From Lutraria lutraria (Eukaryota; Mollusca; Bivalvia; Venerida; Mactridae), in NCBI GenBank assembly GCA_964023205.1, contig OZ026835.1, positions 5,476,414 through 5,540,413 of the forward strand: a stretch of DNA of 64,000 nucleotides, given 5' to 3'. The notes under the pieces were generated by a model. That model searched no databases and was not told the origin of the DNA. It worked only from the letters and a program-made list of their open reading frames with translations. Positions 9,541 to 20,322 of this stretch are shown in pieces. A program made the position numbers and the translations under genes. Each line of letters begins with the position of its first letter. Position 1 is the stretch's first letter.

Positions 9541-12195
9541 AAGGATTTGAATCACTGGTTCATCCAATAATTAACTGATAAGACAAAATAATAACCCCAA
9601 AAATGAGTGCTCAATACACTGGCATAATAAATGTTTCTTGTTAGTTTGCCAGAATATAATTCCTCTAAACTCGTTTCTGCGGATCTGTTTAACTTAAGAA
9701 TGTAGACAGTTATTTTAAAAATCGTTACCTAAAATCTCAATTTTCGACAAAAAGGAAGTGTGTGGTATCGTCGGATTCGTCTCGTAAGGCTCTACAGTTT
9801 ATATTTACTTATATGATTATAGCTCTAACTTGGAGATGCTAAATCGCAGTGCCACAAACGTCTAACTCGCCAATTTTCTAAAGCCCTCACAATCCTTAAA
9901 AACGTGTTTCTAAAACGAAAAAAAAAAAGAAATTAAATTGAATCAGATAAGCAATTAACTATGACAGTCAAATGTTTGGCAGAATATTTGCCTGTTTCTG
10001 ATAGGAATCCTACACTAGAACCTTAATCTAAAATAGAGACTATTATAAGGGACTTAATATACAAACAGAAGGGGGATAATTCGGAAATCAAACATCAAAG
10101 TTCAATCAGGCATAGTTTTTATAACATTTTTTGTTACACTTAAGTCGTGAATGAGATGCAGTAAGTGTTCCTTGTGTCAATGAAAAGATGTCGTTTATTC
10201 TGATGATATCATAATCAGGAACATGGTCATGGTACATGTTGTTGACTGCTGAGCGAGGCTGAATGGCAACTAATCACAATACTTGTCACACTACATTATT
10301 CAGCGATTCATATAACACAATGATTATCCTGCACATCAAGGAAGTGAACACAATTTCACATTATGGTTAAATCGAGAAGTTATATCAATGTCGTTGATTT
10401 GTTTTCTTATACTGGTACAGTGGTATATTTACCATATCTGAAACTTCACGTCCGGTATCAAAATACTTGTTTTAGGTCTAGAATAAACATAAAAACCAGA
10501 CCGGAACACGCGACCGTCATAATTATTTTACCCGGAAAATTTATGTGTCACTATTTAGTCTACTGTGCCATGGGAATGTGTAACAAAATATATCTAGCAA
10601 TGTCGTTTAATGAGTTACAAGCTTTAAGATTTATCAGGATGATAAAGGTAACTTGCAGAAATGTTTCTATGATATCACGCACCAGTAACTACGCCAGGCT
10701 ACTCTCTGGTACCTGTAAAGGGATCATTAGTTTTAAACATATACTTCAGTGTGTCAATTGTCACATTAGAAGCATCGAGGCATGCCGAGGCAGATATCTC
10801 GTCTAAGATTTGCAGAGCAGTAAAAATAAATTGTTCAATTAATTCCATTTTACAAACATTCGATCATTTGATTGTGTTATAATCATAAATGAATAGAACG
10901 CATTAAACTCTGAGCACAAGATTCCTCAATCGTGTCGTTTGTTGTAGAATTCAGCAAAGAAAGTGCATGCATATTAATAGTTCACGATACCTCCCTAGAG
11001 TGTTGCGACTTAAATTTGTTTCAGGATACGCCACTGATTAGATATGGCGCCAACCAATCAGTAAACCAATCAACCGACCAATCAATAAGTTATACTTCAT
11101 TATACCTTTGTAGAAATTACCACACTAGGTATCTGATATCTATTTCAATTGTGATAAATTTGTTACACACAGGTTGAATTTTCTAAAAAAAAACGTTAAT
11201 TTCTAGGCCTAACTTATGAACTCCTCCCCCTTACACGATGTAACTGTAGAGCACGTCCGGGAACCAGACTATAAATGAAACTGAACAGCAGACAAAACTT
11301 GAGTCTGGAGTTCCTTCCCCTTACACTATGTAATTGTAGAGCACGTCCGGGAACCAGACTAACAAATTTCTGATCGATAATTAAACACAATACATAAATA
11401 CAGTAAGCGGGTAATCAGAAAACTTTACCTAATATCTGATGATGACTCTATGGTGTCTAGATTTATTCACTCAAAGTAGTACACGATAGCGTCAGGTTTA
11501 AAAACGAAACCGGAAGTAGCCTGAAATATATTGGTTGTGTTCATTACATACGAATATTTACATATTTACATTACACAAGTCATGTTTATCGCTATATACA
11601 TAATCACTTTAAAATACTAAATGATTATTCATGTGTAATCGTTTTATCGACTTTATCCAAAATATTCTCTATATTTTTGTTATCTAGATTGACTCAAGGT
11701 AGTACGTATATATTTTGTCCTGTTTTCAGTTAATTCATTTAGTACATAATTACGTACTATATTGAGTTAGTTACCATTACAACATTGAATGTTATATACC
11801 AAATTATAAAAGAAAAGTAGATACTTACCTAAATTACAATTATCTGCCCGTGTTAACCAAATAAAGTAACTACGAAGAAAAACATGGGTTTCTAGTTTAT
11901 TTTTAGATCATACGTCGTTTGGGAAACCACCGTCACGGCAATTATATCCACTAATCACACTTCAGAGTTCTAGTTAAACACGCATAGCTGTCACAATTTT
12001 TCACAACTGTTTACTTACAAATTCTGTTTTTTGTATCCATATCAGCGATTAGTATTTATCGAAAAGATGACACAGAGAACGAAGGGGGAGGGGGTAATTC
12101 TGGAAATCGGCCTATTTTGTGCGATTAGAAAAAATAATTCGATCAGTCTTTTCCGAGATTAAACCGTAAACGACTATTCGTTTTAAACACTATAA
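9541..12195. other. No supported gene; short duplications only
   Basis: The longest open frame, 10363-10806 (147 codons, plus), has no domain, no codon-usage signature I can see and no splice context, so it is not called. GTAAGT-like minus-strand donors near 11826 and 11420 could belong to 5' exons of the gene at 8-9 kb but could not be connected. Confidence 0.4.
11215..11362. repeat. Direct duplication of a 60-bp segment
   Basis: The segment ccccttacacgatgtaactg then tagagcacgtccgggaacca (from about 11226) recurs at about 11325 with two to three differences. The copies are separated by about 40 bp containing a diverged tail. Confidence 0.8.
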
Positions 12196-12266
12196 AATAT
12201 TTTTTTGGAATATCTCTCTGAGTTAAGTAACTTACTTAACTCAGAGAGATATTCCAAAAAAATATT
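12196..12266. repeat. Perfect 35-bp inverted repeat with 1-nt centre (71-bp palindrome)
   Basis: The left arm (12196-12230) begins aatatttttttggaatatct and ends gagttaagtaa. The right arm (12232-12266) is its exact reverse complement, and a single C at 12231 is the centre. Transcribed RNA would fold into an uninterrupted 35-bp hairpin. Such near-zero-spacer palindromes are unstable in living cells and are also a classic signature of snap-back amplification or fold-back assembly errors. No TSD was seen. Confidence 0.95.
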
Positions 12267-12899
12267 GATTATTTTCATGTTTCAGTTACGTTTCCTATGT
12301 AGTGTGATTATTATAATCAAATTGTATGGCTCCTAATTATTTTTATGATAAATATACCAGTATGAGTCTATTGAAATTTATCATTGTTTTGCATTGAGTT
12401 CTCATTATCAAACAAACAAAAACGGTTGTTCTTCAGTCTTTTCTGGTTAATTAGATTTAGAAAAATAGAATTTAAAGATTATCAAAATAAATGATATTAT
12501 ATATTTAAGTAACAAGAGTGTATTTGTGTGCGTACACGTGTGTGTTTTCTTTCCTAAAGAGTATGTGTTTAATAATATATATAACAAAGCATATCCCAAA
12601 ATAAGAGTGTTTTGTTATTTAAATGGTCACTCATAGGAAAGACATATATGTCGCCGTCTTAATGCCAAGATTCTTGGCAAACTACACTCTGATCAATAAA
12701 CATGCTTATGTGTATATTTTATATTTATTTGTTAGATGTCATCATGAAATATGAAATGTCGTTTTAGAAAAACGCTTCAGGTTGCTCCGTTATAAACTGT
12801 GTCATAAGGGATTATTTAACCTTGTAACTCTAAAACTAATTTGGCGGAATAATTGCGAAGTAAACAATTCAATACTCGGATAATATACCGAAGGGATAC

Positions 12900-13030
12900 C
12901 AGGCTCGGATGTCAGTGACATCCTTGACGTGTCAAAAATAACCTGTCAAAAAATAACCTTGAACGTCGCGCTCTACGTGGCCTTGAACATGTAGAACACA
13001 GGCGCGTGCAGGCAAAAAGTATAAATACCC
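12900..13030 (+). promoter_or_regulatory. Core promoter of the 13064 gene: TATA box plus upstream motifs
   Basis: TATAAATA lies at 13020-13027, 37 bp before the ATG, so the start of transcription would fall about 13050 and the 5' UTR would be only about 15-20 nt. Short leaders of this kind are usual in replication-dependent histone genes. Upstream are an exact 17-bp palindrome GGATGTCAGTGACATCC (12907-12923), a repeated gtcaaaaa-taacc pair (about 12932-12958), and a repeated CCTTGAAC (about 12957 and 12982), the reverse of a GTTCAAGG nuclear-receptor-like half site. The transcription factors involved cannot be named from sequence. Confidence 0.65.
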
Positions 13031-13063
13031 CCTGCGCAGACACCATTTTTCATTAGCTAGCAC

Positions 13064-13795
13064 ATGACATACGATATTTTGAGAAAAGCATTAGAAGCGT
13101 CTGAGTTGATAGACCCGAATGCGGGTATGCATTATCAGTACAACCAGCCAAAGTACAGTCAACTACAGTATAGTCAACCACAGTACAGCCAATACAGTCA
13201 ACCACAGTACAGCCTGCCCAAGTACAGTCAACAGTCCATGGTAGATGTGCAGCCAATACAGCCCATGGTAGATGTACAGCCAATACAGCCCATGGTAGAT
13301 GTACAACCATTACAGCCCATGGTAGATGTACAACCCACTATGGCGAATACACAGTCCATGGTAGATGTACAGCCAATACAGTCCGTGGTAGATGTACAGC
13401 CAATACAGTCCATGATAGATGTACAGTCGATACAGTCCATGGTAGATGTACAACCCCATATGGCGAATACAGCGGGTGATACAAAGCCTACAACGGGAAT
13501 GTCTGTTCTACAAGGTATCAGGGGAGAAATGGTACAGATGAACCAAGTGATGCAAGATATGGTCAGTCTCATGAAGAACCAAGAAGTACTGTTTAAACCA
13601 CAAGAAATCATTGTACCTGTACAGATTGTGGTTGACAAAGATTCAAAGAAACCTGAGATGACAGAAACGAAGAAACGAAAACATGACCTTGAGAAACAAC
13701 ATCGGGGCAAATATGGTAAAGAAATGAAGCCACAACCTAACAGCTATGAAGAAATCACCTTGAGAAGACACAACGGCCCTTTTCAGGGCCAACAT
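13064..13795 (+). CDS. Intronless Tyr/Gln-rich, nonapeptide-repeat protein with histone-type mRNA 3' end
   Basis: From the ATG nearest the TATA box the frame reads an N-terminal leader (MTYDILRKALEASELIDPNA). Next is a prion-like Tyr/Gln/Ser/Pro segment (about residues 24-58, repeated YSQ/QPxYS). Then, from residue 59, come two 120-nt blocks of the nonapeptide M-V-D-V-Q-P-I-Q-P, each block made of three 27-nt units plus one 39-nt unit ending MANT. A predicted helical stretch (GIRGEMVQMNQVMQDMVSLM) follows, then a strongly basic tail with a bipartite-NLS-like KKRKHDLEKQHRGK. It is not a histone: no histone fold or H1 globular domain is visible. The frame has no stop before the histone stem-loop at 13775-13790; it stays open through a CA microsatellite to 14140, although the other two frames do close shortly before the stem-loop. 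I therefore end the feature at the predicted cleavage site. Either the stop has been lost or the encoded product is atypical. Function unknown. Confidence 0.6.
13775..13790 (+). promoter_or_regulatory. Histone-type mRNA 3' stem-loop (SLBP-binding hairpin)
   Basis: GGCCCTTTTCAGGGCC is an exact fit to the metazoan replication-dependent histone hairpin GGYYCUUUUNARRGCC: a 6-bp stem with loop UUUC, preceded by ACAAC (A-rich flank) and followed by AACA. A purine-rich cgaaagaaaa at 13803-13812 sits 12 nt downstream, where the U7 snRNP-binding histone downstream element is expected. Known biology: this hairpin binds SLBP and directs cleavage without polyadenylation, coupling mRNA level to S phase. 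No histone ORF precedes it here. Confidence 0.85.
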
Positions 13796-13831
13796 GTCTT
13801 TTCGAAAGAAAATTCTCTCATTGTCTTAGTC

Positions 13832-13834
<3 letters not shown>

Positions 13835-13864
<30 letters not shown>
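13835..13864. repeat. (AC)15 microsatellite
   Basis: A pure AC dinucleotide run lies just after the histone-type processing signal. It encodes the Thr-His run of the over-extended open frame, showing that this part is not normal coding sequence. Confidence 0.97.
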
Positions 13865-13868
<4 letters not shown>

Positions 13869-15210
13869 CCAGAAAATTCCTAAAATTCAATTCATACTAT
13901 TTTGAGCACCAAATATTGATTTCCAATGGATTCCAATTTGTCCCAATTTGTCACAATTTTGTTAACTTCTGGCACCGACCTTACTCTATTTACCATGTCC
14001 AACTTTGGCGGACATGGCCTTATCGAGTATCTGATCAATTTTCAAGGGAAACAACTACAATTCAGGGGTTTATATACAGTCTACCTATTGTTACCCTCCT
14101 TGCTTGCGTTATGATGACTTTATTAGGGGTCATAAAGTAATAAAGTCAGTCACGCGTAACAGATAAAATCTGTTATCTTAATTGATCCAAAAATCGATAT
14201 TTCACTGTATACATTACTTTTGGATCTCTGATAAGACTTTATAGCATGTCCCAACTATTATATACGTCGTTAAAATGGACAGAAACGTATGATATTGACA
14301 TTAATTTAATTTGTTTCACCAGTAAAATTAATTTTGCAAATGCGAATATCATGAAAAGACAAAATTCAAGAATCCTAGTAATAATTTTGTTATTGTATGC
14401 ACAGTCAAATAGTAATTTGATTCTATTCTGCATATATAAACTTAACACATTAGCTTACAATACATTTATTTTCACTACTGAAACATTTAACATTAAATCA
14501 TAATGATCACACTTAGGCGTGAAAAAATGTTTTTCTTTTCTTGTTAAAAGTCGGTTAGTAGGTATGGACTTTATTTGGCTTTTGAAAGCATGAGGGAAAA
14601 GTAAAAAGGAGAAAGAGGATTTTCCATTTCAACGGATAAAATCATGAAAATGTCTAGGGTCGCGGGATAATAATTAGGGTCGATCGAGTAACCAGAAATT
14701 TTGCACTATGTCGCACGTCTTGTAGGTCAATGATTATAAATGAAATTACTTCCAAATCCATTACAACCTTCAATAACTGTTGCAGATATCTATTTCCATC
14801 ACAAAATAGAAAAAAATACGATTGAATTATAGACCTGGTGTATAAATAGTACAGTCAATTTCTGCAATTTTATGGCAATTTCCATCCGTCTTAATTAAAT
14901 GATATCTAACATATATAATTCGACGTTCCCAATTGTTTGTAAATAATGTGAGATGCGTATAAAAATCAATAATCAGGTACAGTTAGCAACCATATAAAGG
15001 GATCTCAAAAATATGATTTTATTATCCGTCCTTAATTTGTTTACACATCATTGAAAAAATAAATATACAAAGTAGTTGATCTATATTATTTTATGACATG
15101 TTTTTATAAGTGACATGTGGACGTATGCCAAAATGATATATTTAGCATATAATTATATTATCAAAAATGATTTAATAATAAATTTCATTTAATGAAATAT
15201 CATCGTCTAT
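13865..15210. other. Non-coding; small inverted repeats
   Basis: tgactttatt/aataaagtca (about 14107-14142) and taacaga/tctgtta (about 14157-14175) are short hairpins. No gene was recognised in either strand. Confidence 0.4.
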
Positions 15211-15545
15211 TTAAGGCCCATTAGAACAATAGATGAAATGATAGTAAAATGTAAGAAATATATATTACTTGATTTGTAACAATATTTTACATAATGCCTT
15301 CAATTAGGCATATCTCATAAAATAGTTTTCAGATGCTTTTTCTTATTTTTTTGCAACATGATTAAAAAATACTGTGCTGTATTTCTATATGTACTTTGTG
15401 ATAAAACAAATTGGAACGTTTTTATTGCAAGTAAAAGACAGTTTCACATCTGTCAAGGTAAAATAAGACCAGAGACGTATAATATTATACGTCTCTGATA
15501 AGACCTACTTCAATTTTAACATCCAAAAAGCTAATGGGGCTTTAA
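15211..15545. mobile_element. MITE with TTAARGCCCATTAG inverted ends, copy A
   Basis: ttaaggcccattag at 15211-15224 and ctaatggggctttaa at 15531-15545 are near-perfect inverted ends, bounding 335 bp without coding capacity. The ends match those at 19607-20000 and 58752-59380. The element contains a 28-bp palindrome (15470-15497). Confidence 0.6.
15463..15505. repeat. 28-bp perfect palindrome flanked by 8-bp direct repeats
   Basis: CAGAGACGTATAAT at 15470-15483 is followed with no spacer by its reverse complement (15484-15497). ATAAGACC occurs on both sides (15463-15470 and 15498-15505), as a target-site duplication would. Confidence 0.85.
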
Positions 15546-18500
15546 CAATAATGAAAACCATCTTTTTTTTTTTTTTTTTTTATAATATCCAAGACTTATA
15601 TACATACAAATTGGGTTATAAATATCGATTTTGCTTTTTATACGGAAGTAAAGTTAAATATTTCACAGATTCTAATATTTTCATCCATGTTGTAATATGT
15701 TTTAGTCTTCAACCTCAATTATCCTAAAACTTGATTCAACGCGTCCAATGTTTATTACCCTGTATAATACATCATGCTGTGGCTGTATATACATAGATAC
15801 CTTATCAGCAGATATGATCTTCGCCAAATGATCGTTGTTTCCGTAAACGTACGTAAATGTCCGAGATTTGCCGAACGATTGACGAATTGAACTTAAAAAA
15901 ATCTAAGGGGTAGTTTTAAAAATCATCAAAAGGGTCGAAGAAGATATTATTTGATTGTTTTCATATTTTACATGGTGATAGAAATTAAATTTTCAAAACG
16001 AATGCAATGAGTACAAATTTGATCACATTTCCCCCAAAAAAGTTATGATGCTGAAAACATCAAATTTTCATTGAAAAATCTACCAATTTTACGCTTTTTA
16101 CATTGAATATAGAGGGAATCGATAGGTGTCTTTTTCAAACGCAAAAGGGTCGAAGAAAGAATTAATTCAAAATAATAAAAAATACACCATTAGAAAGATG
16201 AAAGATTAATTAAACTTTTGTGATGAGTACAAATATCGTATTTTAAATAGAATAAAAGTTATGACGATTATAGTGAAAAAACCCTTCTTTGTTTAATGTT
16301 AATTTTTTATCGATTTTCCAAATCAGCATGTCCGCGAAAGTTGGGTATGTCTATATTCTATATGGTGCCAGGAGGCATGGGTGCCAGGGTACCGCCTATT
16401 ACTACTTACGAGGCGTCACTTACTTGTAACTAGAAAACGTGGTGTATAGCAATAAGAGCTTTTGATCCTAAAAAGGAATTCTAAGGAAAACAAATTAAGA
16501 CAACTTTGTGATTTAATAATGGTTTGATAATGTAGGAGTTACTTCCCTTTCTCTCTGCTTTTTCGGATAGGGATACCTTCATCGCCCCAGTTCTTCTGGT
16601 TTGTAAATGAATTTCTCACTATGCTCTTACATCAAAGAAATGTTGCACGCTAGCTGAGGGAACCGTTTGATATGTTGCATAAATCGATTTTTACAGATCT
16701 TTTTTGATATGTTGCATAAATCGATTTTTACAGATCTTTAACATGGAAGTCTGAACAAAGAAGTCACGAATTCCAACTTCCGTTCCATGCGTATGATAAG
16801 CATTATTCTCCCGGATTTGAAATTCCAGTCTCTATAAGCCACATGGGATGTCGGTGGAGGAATTGATGTAATTGACTTTTGACAGTATTTGACACAAATA
16901 ATATTTAAGTCCACCATAAAAAGTAAAAGTCAGTATAGACACGTCACAGTGACGTAGAAAGAAATTTCAGTATGGGAGAGTCTAATTTTATATGTTTACT
17001 GACAACGTTGGGAAAGAAAAATCGAAGATTTCTGCAACGATCAAAATTCTCAATGAATTTTGTATTTGTATATCTTATCTGACTCCGGCCTTGCATCATT
17101 TGTTTGCAGGTGATATATAATTATATGATAGATAGTAAAATGAAAAGAATTGTTAACCAAACTGCCTAAAATGAATGTCATAAAATGAGCAAACTTATCC
17201 TGTGAACATTGGATGAAACTTAGAGAGCAGACAGAGTCCGTATCTAATGTCTTTGCAGAATCAGGACCCTTGATTCAAGAGAGCCAGGTTATCTTACTTG
17301 TCGTTATTATTATTTTGACCAAAGTTGGCGAAGATTGGTTGCGAATATTATAGTTTAACAGTTTTCTATTAACTCTATAGTGGGCTACTATTATAGACAC
17401 CGCCCGTCTGTCGCCGTTGTTTCGCCCCGTTAAGACGATCGTTCAATAAGCAAAAGTAAGGGTAATTTGAGCTTAATTAAATACATGTACTTTTCTTTAC
17501 AAAAAGTACGTACTCCGATGTTATGATGTCAGAGCCCTGTGCTATGATCCTGATCAATGATATCCAGACGTTTGTTTGCAATACGTAACTGACTCCCACA
17601 TGTATTTCTTAATGCCCCTGAATTTCAAGTCGAATGTTTATGTTTTTAAGTACTTTCTTGTACTTCTCGCGGCGATAACTGGTATAATTTACGTACGATA
17701 TTATAATTTAACATGGTTAATAGGTTTGACGCAATACGGGGCACAGTTGTTCTAATGTGCTCAATACAACTATTACAAGTAAACAACACATGTTAAACTA
17801 CTCAAAATTTGATGACAAAATCCCAAGATGTTGAATTCACAGACGTATGACGTCAGTGAGTGGTAACCTTAACATGAGTCCATTCAGAAAAAAGTCGTTT
17901 GTTTAAATGTCTAAGTACAATTTCTAACAATTTTTATAATAACAATATATTTACGACATTTTAAAGATTATGAATACGAACATGTGGTAAATATGATTAC
18001 GTTTAAATTACGTTTTAATGAGTTTTGCCAGGTAACTAATGGCACGGTGATTGGTGTGTATTAACCGATACATCCGATATACATCTGTCCGAAAACTATA
18101 CCACTGTCGAGCGCGCTAATAAAGTCCCAGTGTGAAGGACCATACTTTATTATGCTGTAACGCTTCTATTGAAAGCAAATACAAACCCCCCTTCAATGGT
18201 ATTTAGAATTTGCTCAATAGGCGAGGGTAATTAAAATATATCAATTTTGCTAACCATAGAAAAAAGTAAATACAATAATTGTAACATAGAACCGGTGGGG
18301 TACGTGAGGTTTTTTTTCAGATATCAATCAACATTAAACGTGCATTTTATCACTTTCTTTGTTAAAAAGTTGAAAATATGTTTGTTCCGATTTCGACAAA
18401 TGTCTTTGATTCCTTCAATTATTTTGGCAAAATAAATTATTTTTTTATGCTTCTGTTCGGTTGAAAAAAATATACTGTCTATGCATCGACTCAGTGAACA

Positions 18501-19235
18501 GTTTAATAATTAGTTCAGACCAGAAAGTGGTGTACTTTAGCTAGGGCTAAATCGAATCACGAATCTTTTGTTATCAAGTAACCCATCTAATACTTCAAAA
18601 TTGCAGTCCTGAAGACAGCTTAATTTGATTTATTTTCGGAATATAAATGAAGTAAATCAATATAAATTGTTCTATGGCTGAAATTTATACGTACTCCCAT
18701 TCAGTTAATTAATTTAACAGCATCATTATTTAAAGAACCGATTGGACATCTTGGCAAACAATGTAGTCCAATATGAGACAATATGTATTCAGAGAAAAGA
18801 AAAAAAAATACACTTTTAATTTGTTAAAAAAACAGTTCGTGAACCACGAATCTTAGCAATGACGATTATTCATGCTCGATTTTTCAATTTGATTCGTGAT
18901 TACCCGAGTACTCGGATACTCGCCGCACCCCTTCGCATCTAAACTATTCTTAATGCCATTATTTTCGCCCATTTGCATCCAATCTATGGTTCGCGTTTCA
19001 TTTTAGGTATAGGACATCTTTCGTGGTAATAAGCAATAACTTTGTCTACAAGTGAAATGGGAGAATAACACAAATTAATTTTATTTGTTTCGTTTTTTTG
19101 CACGTTTTCACTAGTATGGCAGTTATATATCGGCGGATATTAGACCTTGTAAGTTTTCTCAGATTCTTTACCATTTTCCTGGTTCTCAGCAAGTAATTGT
19201 CTACTTCTGCGCAATAATAATCAGCGATGGAAGAC
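15546..19235. other. Long AT-rich gene-free stretch
   Basis: It includes a T18 tract at about 15563-15580, an ataacttttat/agttatga motif shared by two 'agggtcgaagaa' segments at about 15931-16050 and 16144-16265 (an old tandem duplication of about 213 bp), and no open frame with recognisable content. The 18247-18435 frame is not supported as a gene. Confidence 0.4.
16667..16739. repeat. 37-bp tandem duplication
   Basis: ttgatatgttgcataaatcg followed by atttttacagatctt occurs twice in a row (starts 16667 and 16704), essentially identical, indicating a recent event. Confidence 0.95.
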
Positions 19236-19350
19236 GACATGACCTGACTAGAATGTATTCCACCAACACGTTATTTGTCCTGGATTCTAAATCACCCTAG
19301 ACCCGTAGACTAAACGGTTCTACCAGCTTAGCTAAAGGATTGGACACAGT
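19236..19350 (-). repeat. tRNA-derived SINE head, minus orientation
   Basis: On the minus strand, tttagctaagctggtagaac resembles a pol III A box and gatttagaatcc a degraded B box at the right spacing. The anticodon-arm portion (gtctacgggt) resembles that of the 85-bp repeats at 22681-23105. It is not a functional tRNA because the acceptor stem does not pair. Confidence 0.5.
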
Positions 19351-19606
19351 GTCAAACCTATACATTTCTTACTGGTATATACAAACTAGTGTATATTATG
19401 TGGATTTTTTTCTGATTTGATTTCTAAAATACTGTTGAAAACGGTTATATAAACCAGAAAAATACTGATTCAAGATATACACAGTGGCTCTCAGTAGATT
19501 AAAATAGATATGATCGAGATTGTTTATTCCTTTCATTTTTTTTTAAATACGTGCATATGTTTTAATTGGACGATACAATATACAAAATCATGTATAATCC
19601 AAAAAC

Positions 19607-20000
19607 TTAAAGTCCCATAAGCTTATAAATGTATTGGTCCTAATAGTTTCTGTTTGTTCTATAACACAGGAATCCGGTGTGTTTTCCTCCAGTGCATGCT
19701 TTATAACAAGAAAAAATGTTTCCGAAACCACTATCGTGTTTTTTTTTCAATATCATTTAAATAAATACTATTTATAGAACACCTGAGTTTTCCCGCAGTC
19801 ATGCTATGCACACGTAGTAAAGTGTCGTCCCGCGCTCTACATATTTCAAGTTTACAAAAGCAAAAATCACAGTGAAATGAGTGTTTCCGAAAAAGACGAA
19901 AAAGGGCTTATTTCGTTGGTAATAATTATCTTGGGATAATATCAACAATTAAATGTTTGTGTATATATTTTTCTACAGCAAAAAGCTAATGGTGCTTTAA
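19607..20000. mobile_element. MITE with TTAAAGTCCCATAAGC ends, copy B
   Basis: Left end ttaaagtcccataagctt and right end aaagctaatggtgctttaa are inverted repeats of each other, bounding 394 bp. The full length aligns, in reverse complement, with 58752-59380. Shared blocks include ggaatccggtgtgttttcct, aaatgtttccgaaaccac, gctctacatatttcaagttt and ttatcttgggataatatca. No coding capacity; non-autonomous element. Confidence 0.8.
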
Positions 20001-20215
20001 TTTTGATGTAAATTATAATTATAGTCTATATATTTATCATTAAATACGTATTTTAATAAAAACAGGGGTGAAGTTTTAGTTGATTGCTGGTTCGCGTGTC
20101 TATGTTCGATCAAAGTAAGCAACCATGATATAAACACTTTATTTACCGTAATTCTTCGTCCTTCAAGTGCTCGAGCACCTGGTACTTCCAGGTACGCAGA
20201 TCCTGATAAAAAATG

Positions 20216-20322
20216 GTACGTGCTAAAAAACTATCAAAATATTTGCTCATTAGAAATACAAGAAAATGTTACGTGCTCAAAAACTATCAAAATATTTGCT
20301 CATTAAAAATGTAAGAAAATAT
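20216..20322. repeat. 53-bp tandem duplication
   Basis: tacgtgctaaaaaactatca then aaatatttgctcattagaaa begins at about 20217 and recurs at about 20270 with three or four differences. Two copies only. Confidence 0.9.

Noticed and set aside
10363..10806. 147-codon plus-strand open frame
   Set aside because: No domain, no splice sites, no repeats or composition typical of protein, and no supporting promoter or poly(A) signal. Length alone is not enough in 64 kb of DNA read in six frames.
13053..13710. Long minus-strand frames opposite the repeat-protein gene
   Set aside because: Mirror frames of the plus-strand 27-bp repeats. The TATA box and histone-type hairpin fix the plus strand as transcribed.
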